From positions 186,001-250,000 of the forward strand of contig JABAQJ010000005.1 in the NCBI GenBank assembly GCA_019186945.1: a stretch of 64,000 nt of DNA, read 5' to 3'. The stretch is from Gemmatimonadaceae bacterium. GTDB lineage: Bacteria > Gemmatimonadota > Gemmatimonadetes > Gemmatimonadales > Gemmatimonadaceae. The notes beneath the pieces are model-generated. The model did no database searches and was not told the origin of the DNA. It saw only the letters and a list, made by a program, of their open reading frames with translations. A program made the translations under genes and the position numbers. Positions 45,368-54,815 of the stretch are shown piece by piece (position 1 is the stretch's first letter; every line of letters begins with the position of its first letter).

Positions 45368-48300
45368 ATGCGTAGCCGTTCAGGGTTGCCAGTCATCCGC
45401 ATCGGCGCCTGTTGTTGGGCACTCCTCGTTACCGCTGGCCTGCCGGCCCAACGCACGAGCGCACCGCCAGCTCAGACACCGGCACCTTCACTGACGGTGT
45501 CGGCCGAACTCGACGCGATCAAGCGGCTCAAGTGGCGATCCATCGGGCCGGCGAACCAGGCGGGGCGCATCCCCGTCGTCGTGGGGATCGCGGGCGATCG
45601 GTCGACCTATTATGTCGGGTCGGCAGCCGGCGGGTTGATCAAGACCACCAACGGCGGAGTCACGTTCACGCAACTGTTCGACCACCAGGACAATGCGTCG
45701 ATCGGCGATCTGGCCATTGCCCCGTCGGATCCCAACATCCTGTATCTCGGAAGCGGCGAGGGTAACCCGCGCAACTCGGCGTCCATCGGAGACGGCGTGT
45801 ACAAGTCGGTCGATGCCGGTCGTACGTGGAAGAAGATCGGGCTGGAGAACGTCGAGAAGATCCCACGGCTGCGAATCGATCCGCGCAACCCCGATGTCGT
45901 GTACGTGTGCGCGCTGGGTCGAACCTGGGGGCCTAACGAGGATCGTGGTCTCTACAAGACACGCGACGGTGGCAAGACTTGGAGCCGGATACTCTACAAG
46001 GACGCGTTGACCGGCTGCTCTGACGTCGATATCGATCCGGGCAACGCCAACATCGTCTACGCCGGCATGTATTCGCACCAGCGGTGGCCCTGGTACTTCA
46101 CGTCCGGGGGCGGCGAAACGGCGCTCTACAAGTCTTCCGATGGTGGCGACACGTGGACCCGACTCTCGGGCCCGGGAAACACGCGCGGCCTGCCGAAGGG
46201 ACCGATGGACCGGATTGGCGTGAGCGTTCATCGTGCTGATCCTGACATCGTCTACATGCTCACCGAGACGAAGGACGAGGGCGAGATGTGGCGGAGCGAT
46301 GACGCTGGCGAGACGTGGCGCATGACGAGTCGAGACCGGAACATCAATTTTCGACCCTTCTATTACGCCGACGTTCGCGCGGACCCGAAGAACCCGAACG
46401 TCGTGTACACGCTCTCAGGCTCGCTCTACAAGAGCGAGGATGGCGGGCGAACCTTTCGCACGATCGCTCGCGACGTGCACGGCGATCATCAAGCCCTGTG
46501 GATCGACCCGACCGATCCCAACTATCTGATCTCGGGATCCGACGGGGGGTGGCAGCTCTCCTACGATGCCGGACGGAACTTCGAGATCGTCAACACCGTC
46601 AGCTTCGACCAGTTCTATCATGTCACGTACGACATGGAGAAGCCGTACAATCTGTGCGGCGGACTGCAGGACAACGGTCACTGGTGCGGTCCCAGCCAGG
46701 TGCTATCGAACCAGGGGAACCGAAAGAACTCGTGGGTCACCGTGAGCGGAGGAGACGGGTTCTTCGCGGTCCCCGACCTTCAGCGGCCATGGCTCATCTA
46801 CTCGGCATCCCAGGGCGGAAACATCCTTCTCACGGACATTCGCTCCGGCGACCAGCGGTCCATCCACCCCTATCCCAATCGCGTGGGATCGGCTGGCGAC
46901 TCGCTGGCAAGTCACAAGTACAGGTTCAACTGGAACTCGCCGATCGTGCTCGATCCGACGGATCCGAAGACTGTGTATTTCGGCGGGAACGTTCTGTTCA
47001 GGACCACCGACTTCGGTCAGTCGTGGACGCAGATTTCGCCCGATCTGACGACGAACGACAAGTCCAGGCAGGGATCCTCGGGCGGCCCGATCGTCACGGA
47101 CAACACCGCGGCCGAGTTCTACAACACGCTGCTCACGATCGCCCCGTCTCCGAAGGATGCAAGTGTCATCTGGGCTGGCACTGACGACGGCAACGTTCAG
47201 CTCACTCGTGACGGGGGAAAGACCTGGACAAATACAGCGAAGAATCTTCCCGGCCTCCCGCCCGGGGCGTGGATATCGACGATCGATGCATCGCCACACG
47301 AGGCGGGCACGGCCTTCGTTGCAGCCTCCCACTGGCAGACGGGAGACTACGCACCATACGCCTACATGACCACGGACTACGGACAGACGTGGAAGCGGAT
47401 CACGTCGAACCTGCCTTCGCGCGGCTGGGTGCACGTCGTACGGCAGGATCCCCGGAATGCGAACCTCCTGTACCTGGGCACCGAGTTCGGAATCTTCGTA
47501 TCGTGGGACAGGGGCGGTCGCTGGCAGTCGCTGCGGAACGGACTGTCCGCGGCGCCCGTGCGCGACCTGGTGATCCATCCGAGGGACAACGACCTCATCA
47601 TCGCCACGCACGGCCGCGGTCTCTACGTCCTCGATGACCTCACGCCGCTGCAGAAGCTGGGAGAAGCGATGGCGACCGACGCATACGTGTTCGACCCGCG
47701 CCCGGCAACGCGATGGGTGATGTGGAACGCGGATGCGAACCTCGGGCAGAAGGTCTGGGTCGGAGAGAACCCTCCGTACGGCGCGACCATCTCGTACTAC
47801 CTGAAGAACAACGAGAAGGATACCGTGCGAGTTACCGTCAGCGACAACTCCGGCAACGTCATCCGAACCTTGCGCGCGGCGCCCGGGCTTGCCGGTGTCA
47901 ATCGAGTGACGTGGGACCTCCGATACGACGGATCGCCGCCGCCGCGAGTAGTCGGCACCAACCCGGACGCCGAGGATGCCGACCTCGGGCCACGATTCGG
48001 ATTCGGTGGAGCTGGCGGGCCGACGGTCGTTCCCGGTGAATACGTCTTCACAATCCGTCTGAACGGCCAGGACTTCCGGAAAACAGTTCGGGTGGATCTC
48101 GATCCACGTGCTCCAGCCACCACGGCAGACCTCGTCGCACAGCGCGACAAGGCTATCGAGTTGCGCGATCTCAACACTCGCGTGACGACGGTGATCGATC
48201 GAAACACGGACCTGATGCGTCAGCTCACTGTGGTCGTGGAGAACCTGCGAAGGAATGCGCCGAGCGAGAAGGAGGCGCTCAACGAGGCGGAATCGGCGCT

Positions 48301-48589
48301 GAGGGATCTGAAGTCGCTCCGCGACGAAACCCTGCTGCGACCGATCCAAGGGTTGGGGTATCGACAGTATCCGCGACTGCGCGACGAGATCACATCACTC
48401 TATGGATCCGTATCCCGAGGCGTGTCGCGACCGACTGACGCACAGGTTCAGCGCTCGGGCGAATTGCAGGGGGAGGCCACGACGGCCGCCGCATCGCAAC
48501 AGAAGATCATCGACACCAGGATCGCCAAACTCAACCAGCTGCTGAAGAACCTGCCACACGTGGTTGTCCCCGGCGGCGCAATCATGTAG
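45368..48589 (+). CDS. Large exported BNR/sortilin-like beta-propeller protein
   Basis: 1073 residues. A signal peptide (IGACCWALLVTAGLPAQ) leads into two seven- to ten-bladed propellers made of Asp-box/BNR repeats: NGGVTF, DAGRTW, DGGKTW, DGGDTW, DAGETW, DGGRTF, DFGQSW, DGGKTW, DYGQTW. This is the VPS10/sortilin-type glycosyl-hydrolase-like family that is abundant in Gemmatimonadota and Bacteroidota. The C-terminal part (from about residue 800) has a beta-sandwich DTVRVTVSDNSGNVIRTLRAAPGLAGVNRVTWDLRYDG and a helical tail. The role may be glycan or peptide binding at the cell surface; catalysis is not shown. It lies 111 bases after subtilase 3. Confidence 0.9.
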   Translation: MRSRSGLPVIRIGACCWALLVTAGLPAQRTSAPPAQTPAPSLTVSAELDAIKRLKWRSIGPANQAGRIPVVVGIAGDRSTYYVGSAAGGLIKTTNGGVTFTQLFDHQDNASIGDLAIAPSDPNILYLGSGEGNPRNSASIGDGVYKSVDAGRTWKKIGLENVEKIPRLRIDPRNPDVVYVCALGRTWGPNEDRGLYKTRDGGKTWSRILYKDALTGCSDVDIDPGNANIVYAGMYSHQRWPWYFTSGGGETALYKSSDGGDTWTRLSGPGNTRGLPKGPMDRIGVSVHRADPDIVYMLTETKDEGEMWRSDDAGETWRMTSRDRNINFRPFYYADVRADPKNPNVVYTLSGSLYKSEDGGRTFRTIARDVHGDHQALWIDPTDPNYLISGSDGGWQLSYDAGRNFEIVNTVSFDQFYHVTYDMEKPYNLCGGLQDNGHWCGPSQVLSNQGNRKNSWVTVSGGDGFFAVPDLQRPWLIYSASQGGNILLTDIRSGDQRSIHPYPNRVGSAGDSLASHKYRFNWNSPIVLDPTDPKTVYFGGNVLFRTTDFGQSWTQISPDLTTNDKSRQGSSGGPIVTDNTAAEFYNTLLTIAPSPKDASVIWAGTDDGNVQLTRDGGKTWTNTAKNLPGLPPGAWISTIDASPHEAGTAFVAASHWQTGDYAPYAYMTTDYGQTWKRITSNLPSRGWVHVVRQDPRNANLLYLGTEFGIFVSWDRGGRWQSLRNGLSAAPVRDLVIHPRDNDLIIATHGRGLYVLDDLTPLQKLGEAMATDAYVFDPRPATRWVMWNADANLGQKVWVGENPPYGATISYYLKNNEKDTVRVTVSDNSGNVIRTLRAAPGLAGVNRVTWDLRYDGSPPPRVVGTNPDAEDADLGPRFGFGGAGGPTVVPGEYVFTIRLNGQDFRKTVRVDLDPRAPATTADLVAQRDKAIELRDLNTRVTTVIDRNTDLMRQLTVVVENLRRNAPSEKEALNEAESALRDLKSLRDETLLRPIQGLGYRQYPRLRDEITSLYGSVSRGVSRPTDAQVQRSGELQGEATTAAASQQKIIDTRIAKLNQLLKNLPHVVVPGGAIM

Positions 48590-48679
48590 CGCGCCGCGTC
48601 GGGTCTCATCAGGCTGAAGAGCCCACGGGCCGCACGGCTCAGGGATAATGCGTGACGCAGCACGTGGGAACACACCGAT

Positions 48680-49222
48680 ATGCCGCACACGACCGAAGGG
48701 CCCACGGCAGGCATGACAGTCGATCGCGCAGAGGCATTCTGGATGCAACGCGCGCTGGAACTGGCGAGGCTGGCGCTGGATGCCGGCGAGACGCCCGTTG
48801 GAGCCGTCGTCGTGCGCGACGGTCAGATGCTGGGCGAGGGACAAGAGTGTACTCGCCGACGCCTCGATCCGAGCGCTCATGCCGAGGTCGAGGCCGTGCG
48901 GGCAGCATGCCACGGCACGGGCACACTCGATCTTGCCGGCGCGACGTGTTACACGACCGTGGAGCCGTGCCTCCTCTGCTCCTGCGCCATCCGACTCGCT
49001 CGCATCGCGCGAGTGGTCTACGGAACGGATGCAGGTCCGGCAGGTGGAATATGCGGCAACTGGCGGGTGCTGACGGACACGACTGCATTTCCCGGCAGCG
49101 AACCGCCTGAAGTCGCTGGTGGTCTCCTCGCGGGCGAGTGCGCGTCCCTCCTCGAACTGCGACGTCGCCTCAAGCGAGCGCTGCCCGGCGACCACGTGAG
49201 CGTCGCAGCTCCGCGTCGGTAG
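48680..49222 (+). CDS. tadA: Nucleoside/tRNA adenosine deaminase (TadA-like)
   Basis: 180 residues (or 169 from the ATG at 48713, where the deaminase helix FWMQRALELARLALDAG begins). Zinc-site motifs are HAEVEAV (catalytic Glu) and TVEPCLLCSCAI (PCxxC), with RVVYGTDAGPAG after, as in TadA. TadA converts A34 to inosine in tRNA-Arg. The C-terminus lacks a clear tRNA-binding FF motif, so a cytosine/guanine deaminase is possible. It is 91 bases after the BNR protein. Confidence 0.85.
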   Translation: MPHTTEGPTAGMTVDRAEAFWMQRALELARLALDAGETPVGAVVVRDGQMLGEGQECTRRRLDPSAHAEVEAVRAACHGTGTLDLAGATCYTTVEPCLLCSCAIRLARIARVVYGTDAGPAGGICGNWRVLTDTTAFPGSEPPEVAGGLLAGECASLLELRRRLKRALPGDHVSVAAPRR

Positions 49223-49321
49223 CAGGGCCCCGGATGCCAGCGAACGGAGCCGTCGCCAGCATCAACGGCGCCAGTATCAACGGCGCCAGCCCCACCGAAG
49301 AGCAACCACCGGATCCCTCCC

Positions 49322-49786
49322 TCAGCCGACCCTCGCAACCGGACGCTGCCATTCCCACACCGTACCGTCTTCGGGATGTTCTACCGTATCGACGTGCTGG
49401 AATCCCAGCTTCTCCAGGATCCTGTGTGACGCATTCCGTTCTGGAAGCGTCTGTGCGGCGATCAAGTGCGAGTGCGCCTGACGGCTCGCCAGCGCGACGA
49501 GTTCGGCAGCCATGGCCGACGCAAAACCCTTGCCTTCGAATGCCGGGAAGGTGAAATACGCGATCTCGACCCGGCCATTGCGCGGCGCTGACTTGAAGCC
49601 GCACGTGCCGACGACCGCGTTGTCATGCGTAACGAGATAGCAGATCCACGGTTCGACGAATCCGGCCGTCGAGTAGAAATCCGCTGTCGCCGATGACACA
49701 GCCGTCGCGACCTCAGGGAGGGGGCCTGCGTAGCCCCGTGGCGCGCCGTCGGGCCCGATCGGGATCAGTGAGATGACTTTCTGCAT
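49322..49786 (-). CDS. GNAT-family N-acetyltransferase
   Basis: 154 residues. The acetyl-CoA binding block is GRVEIAYFTFPAFEGKGFASAMAAELVALA (motif A, with the Q/RxxGxG/A type loop as EGKGFA), followed by TLPERNASHRILEKLGFQHV, a standard GNAT ending (N-SxxxxEKxGF). Substrate unknown. It is convergent with tadA. Between them, near 49254-49290, a 15-base unit CGCCAGYATCAACGG is repeated twice. Confidence 0.9.
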   Translation of the reverse strand: MQKVISLIPIGPDGAPRGYAGPLPEVATAVSSATADFYSTAGFVEPWICYLVTHDNAVVGTCGFKSAPRNGRVEIAYFTFPAFEGKGFASAMAAELVALASRQAHSHLIAAQTLPERNASHRILEKLGFQHVDTVEHPEDGTVWEWQRPVARVG

Positions 49787-49921
49787 GGCTCAGGCAACCG
49801 GTCGGCGACTCTGCACGGCCGTCCAAAGGAGACACGCTGGCACGCGGACCATTGTCGGTGGAAAGAACTCCGCCGGCCGCCGAAGTCAGCCGGATCGAGC
49901 CTTCCCCCTTGCAGAGGTCGC

Positions 49922-49959
49922 AAAAACGCGAGAAACCGCTATCCACCGACGGACAGCGG
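49922..49959 (-). terminator. Hairpin terminator after tRNA-Met
   Basis: On the minus strand CCGCTGTCC and GGATAGCGG pair with one mismatch around a six-base loop, followed by TTTCTCGCGTTTTTG. Position directly after the tRNA 3' end supports a terminator. Confidence 0.65.
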
Positions 49960-49969
49960 CCCCAGACAA

Positions 49970-50043
49970 TAGCAGGGGAGGGACTCGAACCCTCGACCCC
50001 GGCATTATGAGTGCCGTGCTCTAACCAGCTGAGCTACCCTGCC
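49970..50043 (-). tRNA. tRNA-Met (CAU), elongator
   Basis: 74 bases without an encoded CCA. Acceptor GGCAGGG pairs with CCCTGCT (one G-U), D-arm AGCTCAGCTGGTTAGAGC, anticodon loop CTCATAA flanked by a CGGCA/TGCCG stem, variable loop and a T-arm with GGTTCGAGTCC. Sequence TAGCTCAG and the CTCATAA loop match elongator tRNA-Met. A tRNA-Ile2 with modified CAU is a less likely alternative. Confidence 0.95.
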
Positions 50044-50126
50044 AGAGGGAGCGTAATTCTAATCCCGTCCCATCCCTGGACGAAGGCCTTCGTGTTACGT
50101 CGCAGCGGGGGAAGCAATCATTCAGG

Positions 50127-50660
50127 GTGCCGACAGTACGTTCACCCGCCGCCGCGAGCGAAACCACGGTGACCACAAAGCCCCCACCGGAGATCCCGCC
50201 GACAGACGGAGAGGATAAGGTCCGCGGGATCGTCAACGAGTTCCTCGTGGAGAAGCTGCGGGAACAAGAAGCGGAAGCGGCGAAGAGACGAGGAAGGAAG
50301 CCAGGACCCCTGAAGCTCGTCGTCCTCGCCGGGATGGCTGGCGCGGCGTGGTTCATTCCCTTGCCGCCACAGTCGACGACGCCGCCGATCCCGCCGGCAG
50401 TCACCGAAGCCGGGGCACGGATGGAGACGTTCATCGCGGCTCAGCGCGTACGACATTATCGCAGTCAGCATGGGGTCTTCCCGTCCCAACTTTCGATGGC
50501 GGGAGTCTCGGCGCCGTGGCTTTCGTTGAGCCCGATAGACTCCGTGAACTTCGAGGTCAGCGCCACGGTCGATGGCGTTACCGTCCGGTATCGCTCGACG
50601 ATGCCCGATTCGGTCCACTTCCGACAGGTTCGCACGGCACTGGCGGGGAATACTCCGTGA
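50127..50660 (+). CDS. Uncharacterised single-pass membrane protein paired with a prepilin
   Basis: 177 residues from a GTG; a later GTG at 50169 is also possible. A charged, Pro-rich cytoplasmic head (KVRGIVNEFLVEKLREQEAEAAKRRGRKPG) is followed by one membrane segment (LKLVVLAGMAGAAWFIP) and an extracytoplasmic domain of about 90 residues that carries RHYRSQHGVFPSQLSMAGVS and ends in VRTALAGNTP. No family recognised. Its stop overlaps the next GTG (GTGA), so it is coupled to the prepilin-like gene. It may be a minor pseudopilin-assembly protein. Confidence 0.65.
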   Translation: MPTVRSPAAASETTVTTKPPPEIPPTDGEDKVRGIVNEFLVEKLREQEAEAAKRRGRKPGPLKLVVLAGMAGAAWFIPLPPQSTTPPIPPAVTEAGARMETFIAAQRVRHYRSQHGVFPSQLSMAGVSAPWLSLSPIDSVNFEVSATVDGVTVRYRSTMPDSVHFRQVRTALAGNTP

Positions 50661-51118
50661 AGCGCCGCGTCGGCTACACGCTCGTCGAAGTATTCCTCGT
50701 CCTGATCATCATCGGATTGCTGGCGCGCCTCGGCGTGCCGCGCTTCCGCGAAATGAAGCTGCGGGCAACCGCGACGCAGATCGTGGGAGACGTGCGAGCT
50801 GTTCAGCTCGCCGTCTCGACGCTGCACGTCGACACGAACGGCTGGCCCTCTAACGGCGCTCCGGGCACGGTACCTAACGAGCTGGTCGCCTACTTGCCGG
50901 CATCCTTCTCGTTCGCGACGCCGGAGTATGAACTGGCGCTGAATGTCGCTCCGCCAATGTCGGGTTCACCGGTGGACAACGCGGTCGTGACGGTCGACGT
51001 CACGAGCAGCGATCCTCGATTGCTCTCGATACTTGCCTTGATCGCACAGCCCGGCCTTGGGCAGTATCCAATCGGCGGCAAGTATACCTTCGTGTTGGCG
51101 GGCATGGGGAGCAGTTAG
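50657..51118 (+). CDS. Prepilin-like (type IV pilin/pseudopilin) protein
   Basis: 153 residues from a GTG overlapping the upstream stop. The N-terminus KRRVGYTLVEVFLVLIIIGLLARLGVPRF is the class III/type IV prepilin signature: short basic leader, Gly, then a hydrophobic helix with Glu at +5, processed by prepilin peptidase and N-methylated. The following part is a helix and beta sheet with no Cys pair. Members build type IV pili or type II secretion pseudopili. It is flanked by two tRNA-Met genes. Confidence 0.88.
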   Translation: MKRRVGYTLVEVFLVLIIIGLLARLGVPRFREMKLRATATQIVGDVRAVQLAVSTLHVDTNGWPSNGAPGTVPNELVAYLPASFSFATPEYELALNVAPPMSGSPVDNAVVTVDVTSSDPRLLSILALIAQPGLGQYPIGGKYTFVLAGMGSS

Positions 51119-51142
51119 CCAGCCGACGGAACCCTACAACGG

Positions 51143-51180
51143 AAACAGCAGTCAGTCGCCTTGGCGACGGACCGCTGTTT
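51143..51180. terminator. Bidirectional hairpin between the prepilin gene and tRNA-fMet
   Basis: AAACAGC...TCGCC and GGCGA...GCTGTTT pair over most of 18 bases each side with a mismatched middle. It lies 25 bases after the prepilin stop (+ strand) and just beyond the tRNA 3' end (minus strand), so it may serve both. The T tract is short. Confidence 0.6.
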
Positions 51181-51183
51181 CGA

Positions 51184-51257
<74 letters not shown>

Positions 51258-51384
51258 TCAGAGTGAGGGAATCTACGGCTCGCAATCGCCAAGTCAACCG
51301 ACGCACACCGTTGCGCGGATCGACATTGCGATGTCGTACGCTTCCGCTTTCACGCGTTCGACGGGCGTGCGAACCGGACTGGCG

Positions 51385-51699
51385 TTACTTGGCCTCCGGC
51401 GGACGGCGCCCCCCGGAGACCGAATCAGGATCGACGAACCGATACAGGAGTTCCTTGTCGCCCCGCACCATCCCGTACTGCTCTCGCGCAATCCGCTCCT
51501 GCAACGACAAGTCGCCCTGCAGCCGCTTCTTGAACGCCGTCAACGAGTCGACAGTGCGCTGCAACGAGTCGATCGAAGCCTCGAGCATCCGTGCCCGCGA
51601 CTGCTGCCGCACGAGATCGAGGCTCGAGTACTCGCCGCCCTGGAAGGCGTAGTACACGGCGAACGCCAGCGCAGCGTAAGTGAGCGCACGACGCAACAT
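51385..51699 (-). CDS. ftsB: FtsB/DivIC-type septum formation protein
   Basis: 104 residues. A short cytoplasmic start, one membrane helix (ALTYAALAFAVYYAF) and a periplasmic coiled coil (RARMLEASIDSLQRTVDSLTAFKKRLQGD) are followed by the FtsB-like motif ERIAREQYGMVRGDKELLYRFVDP. It would join FtsL and FtsQ in the divisome. It follows enolase by nine bases on the same strand, a common eno-ftsB arrangement. Confidence 0.88.
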   Translation of the reverse strand: MLRRALTYAALAFAVYYAFQGGEYSSLDLVRQQSRARMLEASIDSLQRTVDSLTAFKKRLQGDLSLQERIAREQYGMVRGDKELLYRFVDPDSVSGGRRPPEAK

Positions 51700-51708
51700 C
51701 GGCAGCTC

Positions 51709-53049
<1,341 letters not shown>

Positions 53050-53073
53050 TTATGACTCGCGAGGCCATGAGGA

Positions 53074-53859
53074 TCAGGCGGGCCGAGCGAACGCATCCGG
53101 CACGCCCGCTGCCGCGGAAGGCGCCAGATCGTCGCCAGAAGCGATGCCGTGCTCCCGCTCGAGAGCGTCTGCCATGCGTTGCCAGCAGCAGGCCGCCAGC
53201 TCGTCGCGATCGTCGTAGGTGGTGCCTGTGGTGGGAATCTCCTCGAGGAAACGCACATGGACGGTGCCAGCGCGGATCCGCCATTTCGTGGTTCTCGGAA
53301 ATACCTCGAGTGTGCCGTGGAGTATCGTGGGTACGATCGGAACGCCGGCGGCAACCGCCAGCACGAACGGTCCCTTCTTGAACGGGCGAAGGCGGTAAGT
53401 AGCGCCACGCGTCCCCTCGGGGTACACTACGACCGATGCGCCAGCGCCGATGCGCTCGGATGCCACGCGATACGACTCGAACGCTGCCTTCCGATTATCG
53501 CGTTCGATCGCGATCATCCCGGCCGAGCGAGCCGCCTTGCCGAACAGCGGAATGCGGAACAGCTCCGCCTTGCCGACGAACTTGCAGCGTCTGAGCACGG
53601 CAACGAGCGTAAACACGTCGAACCAACTGACATGGTTACTGACGAAGATGCGCGGTTCGTTGCGGGTCGCGCGTTCCTCGTTATGCAGGATGAGTTTCAC
53701 ACCGGCTGCCCGGAGGATCGCTCGTCCCCACAGCCGCGGCGCCCAGTCGTACACGCTCCCCGGCCCGTCCCTGACGCCGAACAGCGCCGCGATAATGACC
53801 GCGCTCGCCAGGGGCGGCGTAAAAAGGACGAGGGCAAGCAAGGTGAAAGCGCTGCGCAT
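53074..53859 (-). CDS. plsC: 1-acyl-sn-glycerol-3-phosphate acyltransferase
   Basis: 261 residues. An N-terminal membrane helix (LLALVLFTPPLASAVIIAALF) leads to the acyltransferase block: NHVSWFD (H-x4-D catalytic motif), GKAELFRIPLFG, IERDNRKAAFESY, VVYPEGTRG (substrate site) and VPIVPTILHGTLEVFP. It converts lysophosphatidate to phosphatidate. Its ATG overlaps the thiL stop (TAATG), indicating an operon nnr-thiL-plsC. Confidence 0.94.
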   Translation of the reverse strand: MRSAFTLLALVLFTPPLASAVIIAALFGVRDGPGSVYDWAPRLWGRAILRAAGVKLILHNEERATRNEPRIFVSNHVSWFDVFTLVAVLRRCKFVGKAELFRIPLFGKAARSAGMIAIERDNRKAAFESYRVASERIGAGASVVVYPEGTRGATYRLRPFKKGPFVLAVAAGVPIVPTILHGTLEVFPRTTKWRIRAGTVHVRFLEEIPTTGTTYDDRDELAACCWQRMADALEREHGIASGDDLAPSAAAGVPDAFARPA

Positions 53860-54815
53860 TACAGCGAAAAGTGATCGTAGCCCGAGGGAAGGTCAACGAG
53901 CCCTTCGCCGTTCAGCAGACGGACTTCCGCATCGTGCGAGGCTGCAACCGTACCCACCTCCGTCAACGGAACACCGAAACGCCGCTCGAAGCCAGCGGTA
54001 TCCAATGGCTGTGGTGCAGTCACGGCCAGTTCGTATTCCTCGCCAGAGCCCAGTGCGTCCCGCACAGTGGCGCCATCGATCACCGGCACCGCGGCGACGT
54101 CCAAATCGATCCGCACGCGAGACGCTGCTGCGATGTTGCGCAAGTCCGCCAGCAGCCCGTCGGAGACGTCCAGCATCGCGCTGGCACCTTCCCGCGCGAG
54201 CCACAGGCCTTCCCGGATGCGGGCCATCGGACGAGCGTACCGGACGCGATGCGCATCCAACGGTCGAGCCCCTTGTTCGCAGGCACGCCACGCACGGGCG
54301 GGTCCACCCAGGCGACCGGTGACGTAGACACGATCGCCGGGACTGGCACCGTTCCTCGGTACCGGTGCGGCAGAATGTCCGAGCACCGTCACGCCGATCG
54401 ACAGCAGTGGTCCGCGCGACAGGTCGCCGCCCAGGATCCGGGCGCCTGCTTCCCTGGCTGCGGCGCCGATCCCATCGGCAAGCGCGTCGACCGCTGCGAG
54501 ATCGGCCAGCGGCAGTACAATTGCAGTCAGGATGCCTAACGGTTCGGCGCCCATTGCGGCAACGTCGCTCAGGGCCGCCATTGTGGAACGCCACGCAATC
54601 TCCGAGTCGGTGAACCACGTTCGACGGAAGTGAACGTCTTCGACCGCCACGTCGGTCGACACCACCAATCGATGGCCGACAGGCACATCGAGGATCGCGG
54701 CATCGTCGCCGATGGACGTGGCCTGTGCCCCCCAGCGCGCGAGCAGTCGTCGGACTACATCGAACTCCCGCCCCGGGCCGAGCGCAACATGCCGTTCTGC
54801 GTCAGCGCCAGACAC
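53859..54815 (-). CDS. thiL: Thiamine-monophosphate kinase
   Basis: About 318 residues from the GTG at 54815. ThiL markers: FDVVRRLLARWGAQATSIGDDAAILDVPVG, STDVAVEDVHFRRTWFTDSEIAWRSTMAALSDVAAMGAEP (metal Asp residues), ILGGDLSRGPLLSIGVTVLG, GDRVYVTGRLGG, and ALGSGEEYELAVTA. It makes thiamine pyrophosphate from the monophosphate. The gene overlaps the 3' end of nnr by 14 bases; an open frame to 54914 exists but lacks family character. No other thiamine gene is nearby. Confidence 0.93.
   Translation of the reverse strand: MSGADAERHVALGPGREFDVVRRLLARWGAQATSIGDDAAILDVPVGHRLVVSTDVAVEDVHFRRTWFTDSEIAWRSTMAALSDVAAMGAEPLGILTAIVLPLADLAAVDALADGIGAAAREAGARILGGDLSRGPLLSIGVTVLGHSAAPVPRNGASPGDRVYVTGRLGGPARAWRACEQGARPLDAHRVRYARPMARIREGLWLAREGASAMLDVSDGLLADLRNIAAASRVRIDLDVAAVPVIDGATVRDALGSGEEYELAVTAPQPLDTAGFERRFGVPLTEVGTVAASHDAEVRLLNGEGLVDLPSGYDHFSL

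Noticed and set aside
46703-48349. Long antisense open frame (about 548 codons) opposite the BNR propeller gene
   Set aside because: It is a GC-rich shadow frame with no family character, no signal or ribosome site, while the + strand has clear Asp-box repeats.
49254-49290. Tandem 15-base repeat CGCCAGYATCAACGG
   Set aside because: Only two full units in a 99-base gap between convergent genes; too short to be an array or to call a function.
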